DNA of 16,173 bases from Pseudomonadota bacterium. Its GTDB lineage: Bacteria > Pseudomonadota > Alphaproteobacteria > Rhizobiales > Afifellaceae. The translations under genes were made by a program, and so were the position numbers. The DNA is taken from the NCBI GenBank assembly GCA_023417735.1, contig JAEZEK010000005.1:1-16173 (forward strand), read 5' to 3'. The notes below the pieces were generated by a model that searched no databases, was not told the DNA's origin, and worked only from the letters and a program-made list of their open reading frames with translations. Every line of letters begins with the position of its first letter. Position 1 is the stretch's first letter. Below, piece by piece: positions 1-6,629 of this stretch.

Positions 1-268
<268 letters not shown>

Positions 269-278
269 CGGAACGCCG

Positions 279-302
279 CAGCGGGCGGCGCCGCAACCGC
301 TG
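279..302 (+). terminator. GC-rich nested hairpin after pgm, possible terminator
   Basis: CAGCGG (279-284) pairs with CCGCTG (297-302), and the interior holds a self-complementary GCGGCGCCGC (285-294). It starts 11 bases after the pgm stop. There is no T-run, so if it ends transcription it is not a classical intrinsic terminator; it may instead protect the 3' end of the message. Confidence 0.4.
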
Positions 303-355
303 ATGGCGCGGCCGCCCTGGCGCGGCTATGGTCGGGACGCGGAAGGAGGGCGCGG

Positions 356-421
356 GTGAGGGCGAGCAGGTTTCCGGATTGCGCCCGGCCGTCGCACCGC
401 GGACCGGAGCGCGCCCGATGA
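356..421 (+). CDS. Possible 21-codon leader ORF overlapping the permease start
   Basis: A GTG at 356 is preceded by GGAAGGAGG (341-349), the strongest ribosome-binding sequence in this intergenic stretch, at a spacing of 6. It opens a 21-codon frame, rich in Arg and Pro, that ends in TGA at 419-421. That stop overlaps the permease ATG (418-420) as ATGA, the usual arrangement for translational coupling. The peptide resembles no known family. It may be a real leader that delivers ribosomes to the permease, or the true N-terminal tail of the permease separated by a one-base indel, or chance. I only see the ribosome site and the overlap; expression is inference. Confidence 0.3.
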   Translation: MRASRFPDCARPSHRGPERAR

Positions 422-1158
422 TCGTCGCCTATCGCTTCGCCATCCTTTTCGGCCTGCTCGCGATCTGGTGGGCGGCCGCCGCAAGGCTCGGGCCGAACGT
501 CATCCCCACACCGACCGCTACGGCCGAGGCCGCGCAGCGGCTCTTCGCCGACGGACGGCTCGTCCAGGCCCTCGCCGACAGCGCCACCGTCTACCTCAGC
601 GGCTACAGCCTCGCCGCGCTCGTCGCCATTCCCGTCGGGCTCGGCATGGGCGCCTTCGGACGGCTCGGCAAGGCGCTCGAGGTCTATGTCTACGCGCTCT
701 CGGCGACCCCGCGCGTCGCCTTCATCCCGCTCGTCATCGTGCTGCTCGGCCTCGGTGTCGAGGCGAAGGTGTTCATCGTCTTCCTCGGCGCGGTCATGCC
801 GATCCTGATCAACACCTATGCCGGCGTGCTCGCGGCCGACGACGACCTCATCGAGATGGCGCGCTCGGCGGGCGCGGGACGGCTGCGCATCTTCCTCAAG
901 ATCGTGCTGCCGGGCGCCCTCCCCTTCGTCATCGCGGGCCTCCGCCTCGGCGCGACGATCGGGCTGATCAACACCGTCGTGGCGGAGCTCTACACGGCCG
1001 TGAGGGGGCTCGGCGGCCTGCTCGCCGTCTACGGCAACACGTTCCGCATGGCCGAGTATTTCGTCGTGGTGCTCACGCTGGCTGCAGTCGGGGTGACGGT
1101 CACCGAGGGGCTCCGCATGCTGGAGCAGCGTTTCGCGCGCTGGCGCCAGAGCCGCTGA
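418..1158 (+). CDS. NitT/TauT-family ABC transporter permease
   Basis: A 246-residue inner-membrane protein with about six hydrophobic segments (roughly residues 5-24, 61-80, 98-113, 115-135, 167-190 and 213-230). It has the cytoplasmic EAA-type loop of binding-protein-dependent permeases around residues 146-166 (EMARSAGAG...LPGALP), which docks on the ATPase. Length and layout fit the SsuC/TauC/ThiX-like group, which imports sulfonates, taurine, nitrate, phthalate-type aromatic acids or pyrimidine precursors. The start at 418 has GGAG at 406-409 and lets the first membrane helix begin at once, as in relatives. An ATG at 328 is in frame but lacks a ribosome site and would add 30 residues of non-membrane sequence. 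It is followed by the binding-protein and ATPase genes on the same strand, so one transporter is encoded. The ligand cannot be told from the permease. Confidence 0.88.
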   Translation: MIVAYRFAILFGLLAIWWAAAARLGPNVIPTPTATAEAAQRLFADGRLVQALADSATVYLSGYSLAALVAIPVGLGMGAFGRLGKALEVYVYALSATPRVAFIPLVIVLLGLGVEAKVFIVFLGAVMPILINTYAGVLAADDDLIEMARSAGAGRLRIFLKIVLPGALPFVIAGLRLGATIGLINTVVAELYTAVRGLGGLLAVYGNTFRMAEYFVVVLTLAAVGVTVTEGLRMLEQRFARWRQSR

Positions 1159-1188
1159 TTGCATTCCCGACTATCGAACGCATAAAAT
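1159..1188 (+). promoter_or_regulatory. Weak promoter-like sequence before the binding-protein gene
   Basis: TTGCAT (1159-1164) and TAAAAT (1183-1188) are separated by 18 bases. The -10 matches five of six consensus positions, the -35 only three of six. It is the most AT-rich patch of the region and could give extra transcription of the binding protein, which ABC systems usually need in excess. Unproven. Confidence 0.3.
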
Positions 1189-1194
1189 CGGGAA
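1164..1194. promoter_or_regulatory. Inverted repeat between permease and binding protein
   Basis: TTCCCGA (1164-1170) and TCGGGAA (1188-1194) are perfect reverse complements with a 17-base spacer. The second arm overlaps the last base of the possible -10 element. It could be an operator or an RNA stem-loop. Confidence 0.4.
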
Positions 1195-1203
1195 ACGTCG
1201 AGA

Positions 1204-1221
1204 AGTGCCCGCCGCGGCACT
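1204..1221 (+). promoter_or_regulatory. Stem-loop just upstream of the binding-protein ribosome site
   Basis: AGTGCC (1204-1209) pairs with GGCACT (1216-1221) around a 6-base loop. The ribosome-binding GGGAGGA (1224-1230) begins two bases later. A stem at this place can block 3'-to-5' decay and so raise the amount of binding protein relative to permease; this role is inferred from similar intergenic stems in other ABC operons. Confidence 0.4.
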
Positions 1222-1234
1222 CCGGGAGGAAACG

Positions 1235-2257
1235 ATGAGAGCATCCGTGAGACGATCCCTTTTGGCCGGTCTTGCCCTTTTCGCCGCGACGGCGGCGCCG
1301 GCGGCGGCCGAGCCGTTCCGGCTGATCGTGACCGAGCTGGAAGTGCCGCTCGTGCCGAATGCCGTCATGCACCTCGCCGACAAGCTCGGCTATTTCGACG
1401 AGGCCGGCGTCGACGTCGAGCTGATCAGGGTCCAGCAGACGCCCTCCGCGCTCGGCGCGCTCCAGGCCGCGGAAGGCGAGATGGCCAATGTGGCCGTCGA
1501 TTCCGTGCTGCAGCTCGTGGCGCGCGGCACGACGAACATGCGCGCCGTGACCTCGCCCAACAAGGCGCTGCCGTTCCTCATCGCCGCCAAGGACGACATC
1601 ACGACCCCCGCCGATCTCGTCGGCCGCAGTTTCGGCGTCGGCCGCATCGGGAGCCTCGACCATTCGCTGAGCACGAAGGTCCTGGCGAGCGAAGGCGTCG
1701 CGACCGACCGGATCGATTTCGTGACGCTCGGCCAGCCGAATGTCCGCGGTCAGGCGCTCGCCGCCGGCCAGATCGACGCGACCACCATGTCGATCGGGGT
1801 CTGGACCTCCATGCCGGAGAAGACCGGGCTGCACGTCCTGATCGACCAGGACGCCTATTTCGCCGCCGCGCCGGTGGTGAACAAGGTGAACATCGTCACG
1901 ACGGAAACGCTGGAGAAGCGCGGCGACGACGTCAGGGCCGTCATCACGGCCCTCACGCGCGCCTCGCGCGACTTCGCGGCGAACCCGGAGAAATGGGTGG
2001 AGGCGATGGCCGCCGAACGGCCGGACGTCTCGAGGGAGACGCTCGCCATGCTGGCCGAGAGCTTCGCGAAGAGCTGGAGCGTGAACGGCGGCATGAACCG
2101 GGAGGAGCTCGCTGCGACCGCGGAATGGATCTTCGAAGGGCCCGATTTCGAGGGCCTGACGCCGGTCCCGATCGAGGCGTGGACGGATTTCTCCGCCGTG
2201 GATGCGGTTCTCGCCGAGCTCGGCACCGAGCCCGGCATGGACGAACCCGGGCGATGA
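1235..2257 (+). CDS. ABC transporter periplasmic substrate-binding protein (NMT1/SsuA-like)
   Basis: A 340-residue protein with a clear Sec signal peptide: MRASVRR, a hydrophobic stretch, then APAAA with likely cleavage after residue 25. No lipobox cysteine is present, so it should be a free periplasmic protein. The mature part has the order typical of NMT1/SsuA/TauA proteins: an N-terminal strand, the LADKLGYFDEAGVDVELI segment (about 47-64), a segment on omission of bound ligand (VAVDSVLQLVARG), and LVGRSFGVGRIGSLDH (about 128-143). The start at 1235 follows a strong GGGAGGA; an upstream in-frame GTG at 1205 would bury the signal peptide. Its stop overlaps the ATPase start as ATGA, implying coupled translation. 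Ligand unknown: an anionic small molecule such as a sulfonate or carboxylate is typical of the family. Confidence 0.88.
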   Translation: MRASVRRSLLAGLALFAATAAPAAAEPFRLIVTELEVPLVPNAVMHLADKLGYFDEAGVDVELIRVQQTPSALGALQAAEGEMANVAVDSVLQLVARGTTNMRAVTSPNKALPFLIAAKDDITTPADLVGRSFGVGRIGSLDHSLSTKVLASEGVATDRIDFVTLGQPNVRGQALAAGQIDATTMSIGVWTSMPEKTGLHVLIDQDAYFAAAPVVNKVNIVTTETLEKRGDDVRAVITALTRASRDFAANPEKWVEAMAAERPDVSRETLAMLAESFAKSWSVNGGMNREELAATAEWIFEGPDFEGLTPVPIEAWTDFSAVDAVLAELGTEPGMDEPGR

Positions 2258-3135
2258 ACCTGCGCGAGGCGCCTCCGGAAGCGTCCGTTCCGCTGGCCTC
2301 GCCGAAAGGCAACGAAGCAGCGCCCGGCATTCGGCTCGAGCACGTCTCGAAGGTGTTCCGGCCGCGCCGGAAGGGCAAGGCTACCGAGGCGCTCCGGGAC
2401 ATCGACCTCGCCGTCGATCCGGGCACCTTTCTCGTGCTGCTCGGGCCTTCGGGCTGCGGCAAGACCACGCTGCTGCGGATCGTCAACGGGCTGACGGCGC
2501 CGGATTCCGGCACGGTGCTGGTGCGCGGGCGTCCGCCGGAGCCCGGACCGGAGATGGGCTTCGTCTTCCAGTCCTTCCGCCTGATCCCATGGTCGACGGT
2601 GCGCGGCAACATCGATTTCGTTCTTGAGGGGACCGGCATGAGCCGGTCGGAGCGGCGGGAGCGGATCGACCGCTACCTCGCGCTGGTCGGCCTCAGCCGC
2701 TTCGCCGACGCCTATCCGGGCGAGCTGTCGGGAGGCATGAAGCAGCGCGTCGCCCTCGCCCGCGCGCTCGCCAGCGAGCCCGAGATCCTCCTGATGGACG
2801 AGCCGTTCGCGAGCATCGACGCCCAGACGCGCGAGCTGATGCAGATCGAGCTCATGCGGCTCTGGGCGATGCGGCACTCGCTCGTGCTCTTCGTCACGCA
2901 CAGCGTCGACGAGGCCATCCTGCTCGCCGACCGGATCGCACTCATGGGGCCGCGGCCGGGGCGCATCCTCGAGGTGATCGACGTCGACCTGCCGCGGCCG
3001 CGCTGGCAGTACGATGCGCGCGCCGAACCGCGCTACATCGAGCTGCGCGCCTATCTCTGGAACCGGATCCGCGAGCTCGTCCTCACCGACGAGGCATCCG
3101 ATTTCTACGGGCGCGATCTCGGGCCTGCCGCCTGA
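2254..3135 (+). CDS. ABC transporter ATP-binding protein (NitT/TauT family)
   Basis: A 293-residue ATPase with all expected motifs: Walker A GPSGCGKTT (64-72), Q-loop Gln106, signature LSGGM (158-162), Walker B ILLMDE (178-183) with D-loop SID, and switch His216 in FVTHSVDEA. The LSGGM-KQR form is typical of SsuB/TauB-like ATPases. Some 25 extra residues precede the nucleotide-binding domain, and about 55 residues after it end in ELVLTDEASDFYGRDLG. ATG 2254 overlaps the binding-protein stop by four bases; no own ribosome site is evident, so coupling is likely. It is the third gene of the importer operon and drives uptake from the inner side of the membrane. The last 31 bases overlap the 3' end of the opposing P450 gene. 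Confidence 0.92.
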   Translation: MNLREAPPEASVPLASPKGNEAAPGIRLEHVSKVFRPRRKGKATEALRDIDLAVDPGTFLVLLGPSGCGKTTLLRIVNGLTAPDSGTVLVRGRPPEPGPEMGFVFQSFRLIPWSTVRGNIDFVLEGTGMSRSERRERIDRYLALVGLSRFADAYPGELSGGMKQRVALARALASEPEILLMDEPFASIDAQTRELMQIELMRLWAMRHSLVLFVTHSVDEAILLADRIALMGPRPGRILEVIDVDLPRPRWQYDARAEPRYIELRAYLWNRIRELVLTDEASDFYGRDLGPAA

Positions 3136-4391
3136 TCCGGCGCGGCGTCGGGGATCGGCCGGACGTCCGCCATCACGAAGCCGCTCTTCGGCAGCGCCGG
3201 GATGCGGTCGAGCGCGACCGAGAGGTCCTGCGGCGGGACGGCAAAGCGCATCTCTCGGGTCAGGAGCCGGACCGCCGTCTTCATGAGGTCGATCGTCAGC
3301 CACTCGCCGGGGCAGCGGTGGCTCGTCTCGTGCTGCCCGCCGCCCTGCGGCACGAGATCGAACGCTGACGGTTCGCGCTGCCGGAAACGGTCCGGATCGA
3401 ACTGGTCCGCATTTGCGTAACTGCGCCCGTCCCGGTTCGTCCCGTAGAGATCGAGCAGCACCCATTCGCCTTTCCTGAAGCGGCGGCCGCGCCAGTCGAA
3501 AGGCTCGCGCACCCGGCCGCCGACGAAGGGGAAGAACGGGGAGAGCCGGCGCACCTCCTGGACGAAGCCGTCGAGATCGGTTTCGTCGCCGCTCGCGAAA
3601 CGGGCGCACCACTCCGGATGCCGATGGAGCGCGAGCGCCGACCATACGATGAACCGCGCGTTCGCAACCGTCGGGCGGAGCACGTTGATGAGCTCCACGG
3701 CCGCGGTCGCCGTGTCGAGCAGATTGCCGTCCGGCTCGCGGTGCCAGGCGATCCTGTGCGCCGCGCCCGGCGCGGGCGACGGTTCGCGGGCCCTGATCCG
3801 CTCGATCTCGCGCCGCATCCAGCGCTCCGTCCTGACGCGCAGCAGGCGCGCCCTCCAATGCTTCGGGCCGAAGGTCGCGACGTTGTCGATCATGGCGCCG
3901 AAGCGGGCGGTCGCGGCCGGTATCTCGTCCTCGGACAGCGGAACCCCCGCCCATTCGCAGACCGATCCGGTCAGCACGTCGCGCGCCATCCCGAACAGAA
4001 CCATCTCACCCGATCCGGCTGCCGCCACGCTCTCCCGCCATCTGCGCTCGACGATCGCGCCGAGCCGCCGGCGGGCATCCGGGTCCATCATCGACAGGAA
4101 CATCCGCTTCCGGTGCCGATGCGCGGCGCCGTCGAGCGTCTGGACACTGCCGCGGTCCTGCAGCAGGGCGAGCACCCGGTTGGGCATCGCACCCACCCGC
4201 GTGAAGCGCTCCCCGCCGTAGAAGATCTCGGCCGCTTCCGGCCCGCTGATGCAGACGACCTTTCGGAGCGTGAGCCGCGTCTCGAAGAGGTCGCTGCCAA
4301 GACCCCGGCACCGGTTCGGGATGAACCGATACCCCTCGCGCAACAGGGCAAACGTCGAATCGGGGCCTGGCGCCCGCGGAATGCCGGCCAT
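3105..4391 (-). CDS. CYP152-type cytochrome P450, fatty-acid peroxygenase/hydroxylase
   Basis: A 428-residue cytoplasmic P450 without membrane anchor. The heme loop is QGGGQHETSHRCPGEW with the thiolate ligand Cys360, and the ExxR pair is Glu279/Arg282. The I-helix lacks the usual acid-threonine pair and has ELINVLRPTVA with Arg239-Pro240, the signature of CYP152 enzymes such as P450 BSbeta, SPalpha and OleT. There the Arg holds the substrate carboxylate, which serves as the acid-base group. They use H2O2 directly and need no reductase, and none is encoded nearby. Gln84 (SVQTLDG) stands where hydroxylases have Gln and OleT has His, so alpha/beta-hydroxylation is more likely than decarboxylation. 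Start 4391 has GGAGG at 4398-4402. The gene is divergent from the CoA-transferase pair. Function by family is strong; regioselectivity and substrate are inferred. Confidence 0.9.
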   Translation of the reverse strand: MAGIPRAPGPDSTFALLREGYRFIPNRCRGLGSDLFETRLTLRKVVCISGPEAAEIFYGGERFTRVGAMPNRVLALLQDRGSVQTLDGAAHRHRKRMFLSMMDPDARRRLGAIVERRWRESVAAAGSGEMVLFGMARDVLTGSVCEWAGVPLSEDEIPAATARFGAMIDNVATFGPKHWRARLLRVRTERWMRREIERIRAREPSPAPGAAHRIAWHREPDGNLLDTATAAVELINVLRPTVANARFIVWSALALHRHPEWCARFASGDETDLDGFVQEVRRLSPFFPFVGGRVREPFDWRGRRFRKGEWVLLDLYGTNRDGRSYANADQFDPDRFRQREPSAFDLVPQGGGQHETSHRCPGEWLTIDLMKTAVRLLTREMRFAVPPQDLSVALDRIPALPKSGFVMADVRPIPDAAPDQAAGPRSRP

Positions 4392-4642
4392 CGTTTTCCT
4401 CCGGGGGTCCGCCGTGCGGCGAACCTCTCGTCAAGACCGCCACGCGCCGGTTGTTCCGGTGCGGGGACTGCCCGGCGTCGCATCCATCCGTCGGCCGACG
4501 GCCACCCGGCACCCGAAAACGTCAATGACGACCCGGCCGCCCGCGTTGACGAGACCGCGCCGGCATGACAAGCGGGCGCCTGAATGCGGGCGCGCGCGAG
4601 GCCTTCCGGAGCCGGGCGCCTCCGGTCCGGACGGGATGAGAG
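4392..4642. promoter_or_regulatory. Divergent control region between P450 and CoA-transferase genes
   Basis: These 251 bases lie between two divergent starts and hold no plausible gene. They contain CGTCAA at 4429-4434 and 4520-4525, its reverse complement TTGACG at 4546-4551, and an overlapping CGTCA-A-TGACG dyad at 4520-4530. A 14-base palindrome lies at 4488-4501. The TTGACG copies look like -35 elements, but I find no convincing -10 at 16-18 bases on either strand. It probably carries both promoters and the operator of a regulator encoded elsewhere. Confidence 0.5.
4488..4501. repeat. Perfect 14-base palindrome
   Basis: CCGTCGGCCGACGG equals its own reverse complement. It lies nearly midway between the P450 and CoA-transferase starts, a fitting place for an operator. 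GC-rich palindromes of this size also arise by chance in such genomes. Confidence 0.4.
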
Positions 4643-5341
4643 ATGATCGACAAGTTCGTAAGGAATGCCGCCGAGGCGCTTGCCGGCGTGCAGGACGGCG
4701 CGACGGTCCTCATCGGAGGGTTCGGCGCGGTCGGCCAGCCGACCACGCTGATCGACGCCCTGATCGAGCAGGGCGCCAAGGACCTCACGGTCGTCTCCAA
4801 CAATGCCGGTGTCGGCCGGATCGGGCTGGCGCGGCTGCTGGAGCTCGGGCGCGCCCGGAAGATCGTCTGCAGCTTTCCGAGGAGCTCCAATTCGGTCGTT
4901 TTCGACGAGCTCTACCAGGCCGGCCGGCTCGAGCTCGAGATTGTCCCGCAGGGCACGCTCGCCGAGCGCATCCGGGCCGCCGGGGCCGGCATCCCGGCCT
5001 TCTACACCGCGACGGCCTACGGCACGAAGCTCGCCGAGGGGAAGGAGACCCGCGCCTTCGAGGGCCGCCAATACGTGCTGGAGAAGGCGCTGCCGGGCGA
5101 CGTTGCACTGATCGAATGCTGGAAGGCCGACCGGTGGGGCAATCTCACCTACCGGGAGTCCGGCCGGAACTTCAATCCGGTGATGGCGACGGCTGCGAGG
5201 CTGACGGTCGTGCAGACCCAGCACGTCGCCGAGCTCGGCGACCTCGATCCGGAAGCGATCGTGACGCCCGGCATCTTCGTCGACCGCGTGCTGCACGATC
5301 CCTGTGGCGATCCCTCGGAAGGAGGCCGGAATGCCGGCTGA
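4643..5341 (+). CDS. pcaI: 3-oxoacid (3-oxoadipate-type) CoA-transferase, subunit A
   Basis: A 232-residue alpha subunit of a family I CoA-transferase. It has the N-terminal GGFGAVGQP loop (about 25-33), the NNAGVGRIGLARLL segment, KIVCSFPRSSNS, the EIVPQGTLAERIRAAGAGIPAF-type core, ADRWGNLTYR and TPGIFVDRVL near the C-terminus. These follow PcaI/CatI closely from memory. With the B subunit it moves CoA from succinyl-CoA to a 3-oxo acid, in the beta-ketoadipate pathway 3-oxoadipate, in the cytoplasm. Usual length is 220-235. Start 4643 has only a weak GGGATGAG ribosome site. The gene overlaps subunit B by 11 bases. No thiolase (pcaF) or other pca gene is in the window, so the true substrate may be another 3-oxo acid; the symbol reflects similarity, not proven orthology. 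Confidence 0.87.
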   Translation: MIDKFVRNAAEALAGVQDGATVLIGGFGAVGQPTTLIDALIEQGAKDLTVVSNNAGVGRIGLARLLELGRARKIVCSFPRSSNSVVFDELYQAGRLELEIVPQGTLAERIRAAGAGIPAFYTATAYGTKLAEGKETRAFEGRQYVLEKALPGDVALIECWKADRWGNLTYRESGRNFNPVMATAARLTVVQTQHVAELGDLDPEAIVTPGIFVDRVLHDPCGDPSEGGRNAG

Positions 5342-5996
5342 GATCGAACCCGCCTGGAACGCGCTCAAGCGCCCCCAAATGGCGGCGCGCGTCGCCCGCG
5401 ACATCCCGGAGGGCTGGTACGTCAATCTCGGGATCGGCATCCCGACGCTGGTGGCCAACCACCTGCCGGGCGGGCGCGAGATCATCTTTCATTCCGAGAA
5501 CGGCCTTCTCGGCATGGGGCCGGAGCCAGCCCCCGGCCAGATCGATCCGTGGCTGATCAATGCCGGCAAGCAGTACGTGACGCTCCAGCCGGGCGGATCC
5601 TATTTCCACCACGCCGACAGCTTCGCGATGATCCGCGGCGGCCATATCGACCTGTGCGTGCTCGGCGCATTCCAGGTCGCGGAGAACGGCGACATTGCCA
5701 ACTGGGCGACATCCGACGCGGAGAGCGCGCCCGCGGTCGGCGGCGCAATGGATCTCTGCGCCGGTGCCCGGAATCTCTGGGTCGTCATGGAGCACACGAC
5801 AAAGGGCGGCGAGAGCAAGCTCGTCAGGCGCTGCTCCTATCCGCTGACCGCGCTCGGCTGCGTCACGCGGATCTACACGAACCTCGCCGTGATCGAGGTC
5901 ACGGCGGACGGGTTCCTGGTTTCCGAGATGGTGCCGGGGCTCACCTTCGAGGAGCTGCAGGCGAGGACCGACGCCCCGCTCCGACAGCCGGACTGA
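5331..5996 (+). CDS. pcaJ: 3-oxoacid (3-oxoadipate-type) CoA-transferase, subunit B
   Basis: A 221-residue beta subunit. GIGIPT (34-39) is followed by FHSENGLLGMGP, in which Glu56 of SENG is the catalytic glutamate that forms the enzyme-CoA thioester. Further conserved parts are LINAGKQYVTL, FHHADSFAMIRGGHID, LGAFQV, the NWATSDAES-PAVGGAMDL stretch and ESKLVRRCSYPLTALGCV. All match PcaJ/CatJ. ATG 5331 is chosen because GGAAGGAGG lies at 5317-5325; a GTG at 5304 in the same frame has no such site and would lengthen the protein unusually. The 11-base overlap with subunit A and the strong internal ribosome site fit balanced synthesis of a two-subunit enzyme. The gene converges with the carboxymuconolactone-decarboxylase-family gene 27 bases on. 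Confidence 0.88.
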   Translation: MPAEIEPAWNALKRPQMAARVARDIPEGWYVNLGIGIPTLVANHLPGGREIIFHSENGLLGMGPEPAPGQIDPWLINAGKQYVTLQPGGSYFHHADSFAMIRGGHIDLCVLGAFQVAENGDIANWATSDAESAPAVGGAMDLCAGARNLWVVMEHTTKGGESKLVRRCSYPLTALGCVTRIYTNLAVIEVTADGFLVSEMVPGLTFEELQARTDAPLRQPD

Positions 5997-6008
5997 ACCT
6001 CGCTCCGG

Positions 6009-6024
6009 GGCCGCAGCGACGGCC
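6009..6024. terminator. Short hairpin between convergent genes
   Basis: GGCCG (6009-6013) pairs with CGGCC (6020-6024) around a 6-base loop, in the 27-base gap between the two convergent stops. It could serve either strand, but the stem is short and no T-run is present. Confidence 0.25.
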
Positions 6025-6608
6025 TAAGCTTGCCCGCCTTCGTTTCCCGATGGCCTCCGCCAGGGCACGTCGCCGCCTTCCGGCCGGATCTCGAAGGTGT
6101 TGAGCACCATCGCGAGCAGAGAATAGTAGCCGGCGAGCACCGTCAGGTCGACGAGGCCTTCATCTCCGAAGGCGGCTCTCGCTGCCGCGAAGACGCCCTC
6201 CGGCACCGGCGTCAGGCCGGAGGACTTCAGCACCTCCGACAGGAAGGCGTAAGCGATCCTGTCCTCTTCCGCATCGAAATCCGGAACGCGGCCCTCGGCG
6301 ATCGCATCGAGAACCGGGCGCGGAACGCCGAGCTCCTCCGCACGCCTCGCCTGGATGTGCCATTGGTAGTCGGCGTGCCAGTAGCGCCCGACGATCGCGA
6401 CGGCGAGGGCGCGGATGCGGTCCGGAAGGGCTGACCGGTATCGGATGTGGACGCCGAGCTGCTCTACGGCGGCGGCCGCACGGGGGCTGTGGAGGAGCAC
6501 CGGGAAGGGTCCGCTCACCTCGCCGCGCGCGCCGGCCGCGATGTCGGCATGGACGGCCGCCTGCTCCGGCGTGAGTGCGGCGGGATCGATCGGCGGAATG
6601 CGCGGCAT
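6024..6608 (-). CDS. Carboxymuconolactone decarboxylase (CMD) family protein
   Basis: A 194-residue protein of the AhpD/CMD fold. The core is RIRALAVAIVGRYWHADYQW followed by HIQARRAEELGVPRPVLDAI (roughly 64-103), then LTVLAGYYSLLAMVLNTFEI near the C-terminus. The peroxidatic CxxC motif of AhpD is absent; the sequence has the WHADYQWH form seen in uncharacterised CMD proteins of catabolic loci. True PcaC is shorter (about 130 residues), so I do not assign decarboxylase activity. Start 6608 has GAGGAG at 6615-6620. It lies 21 bases after the efflux transporter gene on the same strand, so the two are probably co-transcribed. A role in handling or decarboxylating a lactone or hydroperoxide intermediate is conceivable but not shown. 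Confidence 0.8.
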   Translation of the reverse strand: MPRIPPIDPAALTPEQAAVHADIAAGARGEVSGPFPVLLHSPRAAAAVEQLGVHIRYRSALPDRIRALAVAIVGRYWHADYQWHIQARRAEELGVPRPVLDAIAEGRVPDFDAEEDRIAYAFLSEVLKSSGLTPVPEGVFAAARAAFGDEGLVDLTVLAGYYSLLAMVLNTFEIRPEGGDVPWRRPSGNEGGQA

Positions 6609-6629
6609 GACTGGCTCCTCGGGACGCGC

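Noticed and set aside
1855..3954. 699-codon minus-strand frame across the ABC genes and part of the P450
   Set aside because: It runs through three real genes in other frames. The translation is low-complexity and unlike any family.
3105..4391. OleT-type alkene-forming decarboxylase
   Set aside because: The position equivalent to the OleT active-site His is Gln84 here, as in the hydroxylases, so hydroxylation is the better prediction.
4520..4574. TTGACG copies as -35 boxes of divergent promoters
   Set aside because: No acceptable -10 hexamer lies 16-18 bases downstream of any copy on either strand, so they are better treated as possible regulator half-sites.
6024..6608. pcaC (4-carboxymuconolactone decarboxylase) completing a beta-ketoadipate pathway with the CoA-transferase
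   Set aside because: The protein is about 60 residues longer than PcaC, lies on the opposite strand in a unit with an efflux pump, and no pcaB, pcaD or pcaF is present.
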